Assembly (NCBI RefSeq): GCF_000189635.1
Contig: NW_002476377.1
Location: 1-64,000 of the forward strand
Direction of reading: 5' to 3'
DNA length: 64,000 nucleotides
DNA from: Tetrahymena thermophila SB210
Lineage: Eukaryota > Ciliophora > Oligohymenophorea > Hymenostomatida > Tetrahymenidae
Each line of letters opens with the position of its first letter. Positions within the stretch are counted from its first letter, which is position 1. Made by a program: the position numbers and the translations under genes. Below the pieces are notes generated by a model. The model had not been told where the DNA came from and searched no databases. It worked only from the letters and a program-made list of their open reading frames with translations. This document shows positions 62,374 through 64,000 of the stretch, piece by piece.

Positions 62374-64000
62374 ATATCTTATTTTATGAAAAAAAAAAAT
62401 AATATATATTATAATAGCTACTATATAAAATTTGTTTGAATTAAGTATTTTAAGTATAATAATATCAGAAGCATTAAAAATTTTACTACTCAGTAAAACT
62501 TTTAATTAAGAGAATTTTTGATACTTGCATTTATGTTATAGTATAAGTGAGAATTGTTAGCAAGTTATTTCTATATAAGATTATTTATTTAATTTTTACT
62601 TTTGTTATGTATTTTGAAATTTTTTTTATATATTTTAATTAATATTTTGTAGAAAGAAATATTTATTTAAATTTAATATTTTACTTTTAAAATAAAAAAA
62701 AATATTAAGATTATTTTAATAAAAATATATTCTTAATAAAATTCCTAAAATAATTTTGAATCATAAAAGATATCATCAAAAATGAATATTTTTATAATTT
62801 TTATTTAACTTTTTGTGAAGAAAATAAATTGGATTTATTATTATTGGAATAGTTTAATCCATAAATTTGTATTTTAAGATAAAAATTATTCTTCTTTTAT
62901 TATAAAAATGCATTTACTTTTTAGATTTTTAATTAATCTTAAAAATTAATGTAAAAGGATATTCCATATAAATTCAGGAAGCACTCACCTATCAATTTTA
63001 GCAATATCAATCAAGAGATTTGAAATCGATTATAAGAAAAATATTTTTGTTTTATTAAATACTTAAAAAACTAATCTAATAATTAAATATGCTTATAAAT
63101 AAATTAAGAAAACCCTTAATGAATATTTTTTTTTTTTCAATTTTGCAAAAAAAGGGAAGCTATTTAAGTGAGAATACCTCTTTTATTTTCCCACTTTGCA
63201 TAATTTATCTGAATTAATATTTAGCATTTGTAAATGCTCATGTTGTACTTATGAATCACTATCTTAATCAAAAGCACATGATTTCCAATAAAGAAAATAA
63301 ACAGCTAAATATTTATTCAGCTTTAAAAGTGGTTCTTTCATGCAATTCTTCATGAATAAAAAAATTTAGAGTAATTTGAATGATTATTGCTATAATTTTA
63401 TTTAGATGTACAAAATATTTTTCTATTTGGTTGATATTTCAATGAATCATTTATTATATGGCCTTTTATTAATCTGATAAAAAACACAAAAATATATTTC
63501 AATAAAATTCATGAAGCAATCATGAATCACTTCTTATGTCAACCAAATATGTGGACAAAAAGATTTGAAATAAATTATTAGTATAAAAGCATTCAAATTC
63601 AACATTTATACTAATAATCCATTGACTGATGATTGAAATCTTTATAAATAACCTAAAAAATATCCTAAAAATATAAAAATTATAATTTTTTTAATTATAT
63701 TATCTAAAAGAAAGCTCTTTCAATCAGTTTAATCTCTCACAAATTTACAATTTAGCTAATTTATACTAATTAAAATTAATCCTTTAAAAAGCTCATGCTG
63801 TACTAATGAATCACTATCTGACAGAAAAACACATGAATTCCAACAAAACGATAAATTATTACATATTTATTCACTGAATATGTCATCAGAAAAATATTGG
63901 AAATATATTGAATTTTATAAATATCAATTAGAAAATATAAATTTAAAAAATATATTTAATTAATTACAAATTTCATCATAAATTTAAAAAATGAGATAAA
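62374..64000. other. AT-rich right end of window, with diverged repeats
   Basis: No intact gene was recognised. It contains a pair of related segments near 63208-63330 and 63785-63890, and weaker similarity around 62975-63030 versus 63515-63570 (shared AGATTTGAAAT). The window ends inside this stretch, so a gene running in from the right cannot be excluded. Confidence 0.5.
63208..63890 (-). repeat. Diverged direct repeat, two copies about 570 bp apart
   Basis: Copy one (about 63208-63330) and copy two (about 63785-63890) share GCTCATG(T/C)TGTACT then ATGAATCACTATCT, AAGCACATGA/AAACACATGA and TTCCAA(T/C)AAA, followed by an ATATTTATTCA string. On minus both keep a similar peptide: WKSCAFDQDSDSQVQHE versus WNSCVFLSDSDSLVQHE. 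No start codon or full gene is attached to either copy, so decayed exons of a small gene family are possible. Confidence 0.6.

Overview
This window is the left end of a macronuclear chromosome from a ciliate, almost certainly Tetrahymena or a close relative. It opens with 29 perfect CCCCAA repeats, the Tetrahymena-type telomere. Every gene reads only if TAA and TAG encode glutamine and TGA is the sole stop. Introns are short (about 46-260 nt), extremely AT-rich and GTA...TAG-like. Bacterial features (operons, Shine-Dalgarno sites, CRISPR) are not expected and none were seen. No tRNA or rRNA gene and no mobile element was recognised.

Layout, left to right: telomere (1-179); a TPR-like gene starting 134 nt from the telomere (314-1939, +); a 2956-residue secreted/membrane protein with propeller-like, beta-helix-like, Cys-rich and multi-TM parts (2361-11741, +); a protein with SUMO-interacting-motif-like repeats and a C-terminal PD-(D/E)XK nuclease-like domain (12094-14706, -); an ABCC-type transporter (17213-22148, +); a relic of an ABC transporter tail (about 23001-23226, +); a second PD-(D/E)XK/SIM-like paralog (23236-25605, -); a second ABCC transporter (27093-31851, +); a CaMKK-like protein kinase with a predicted N-myristoylation signal (32579-36740, -); CFAP58, a ciliary coiled-coil protein (37839-41092, +); two head-to-tail ferlins (41529-47344 and 47888-53813, +); a CDC14-like phosphatase (54500-57244, -); a Ulp/SENP-type SUMO protease (58865-60109 or slightly longer, -); and a small B-box-like zinc-finger protein (61207-62373, +). 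The last 1.6 kb is AT-rich with a diverged direct repeat.

The strongest unusual signal is the 12-32 kb block: a divergent pair (SIM-rich PD-(D/E)XK gene on minus, ABCC transporter on plus) occurs twice in tandem, with a decayed third ABC tail at the junction, against which the second nuclease-like gene ends early. The two nuclease-like proteins share E...D...DWK core residues but have otherwise diverged Gln/Asn-rich N-termini carrying many hydrophobic-acidic SIM-like motifs, in one copy amplified by an exact-length 57-nt tandem repeat. A SUMO-protease gene with a SENP6/7-like split domain lies on the same chromosome arm. A functional link through poly-SUMO is an inference only.

Gene models for the TM protein, both ABC transporters, the kinase, CFAP58 and the CDC14-like gene were spliced by hand; each gives an exact multiple of three with one terminal TGA. 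The ferlin introns were not all resolved.
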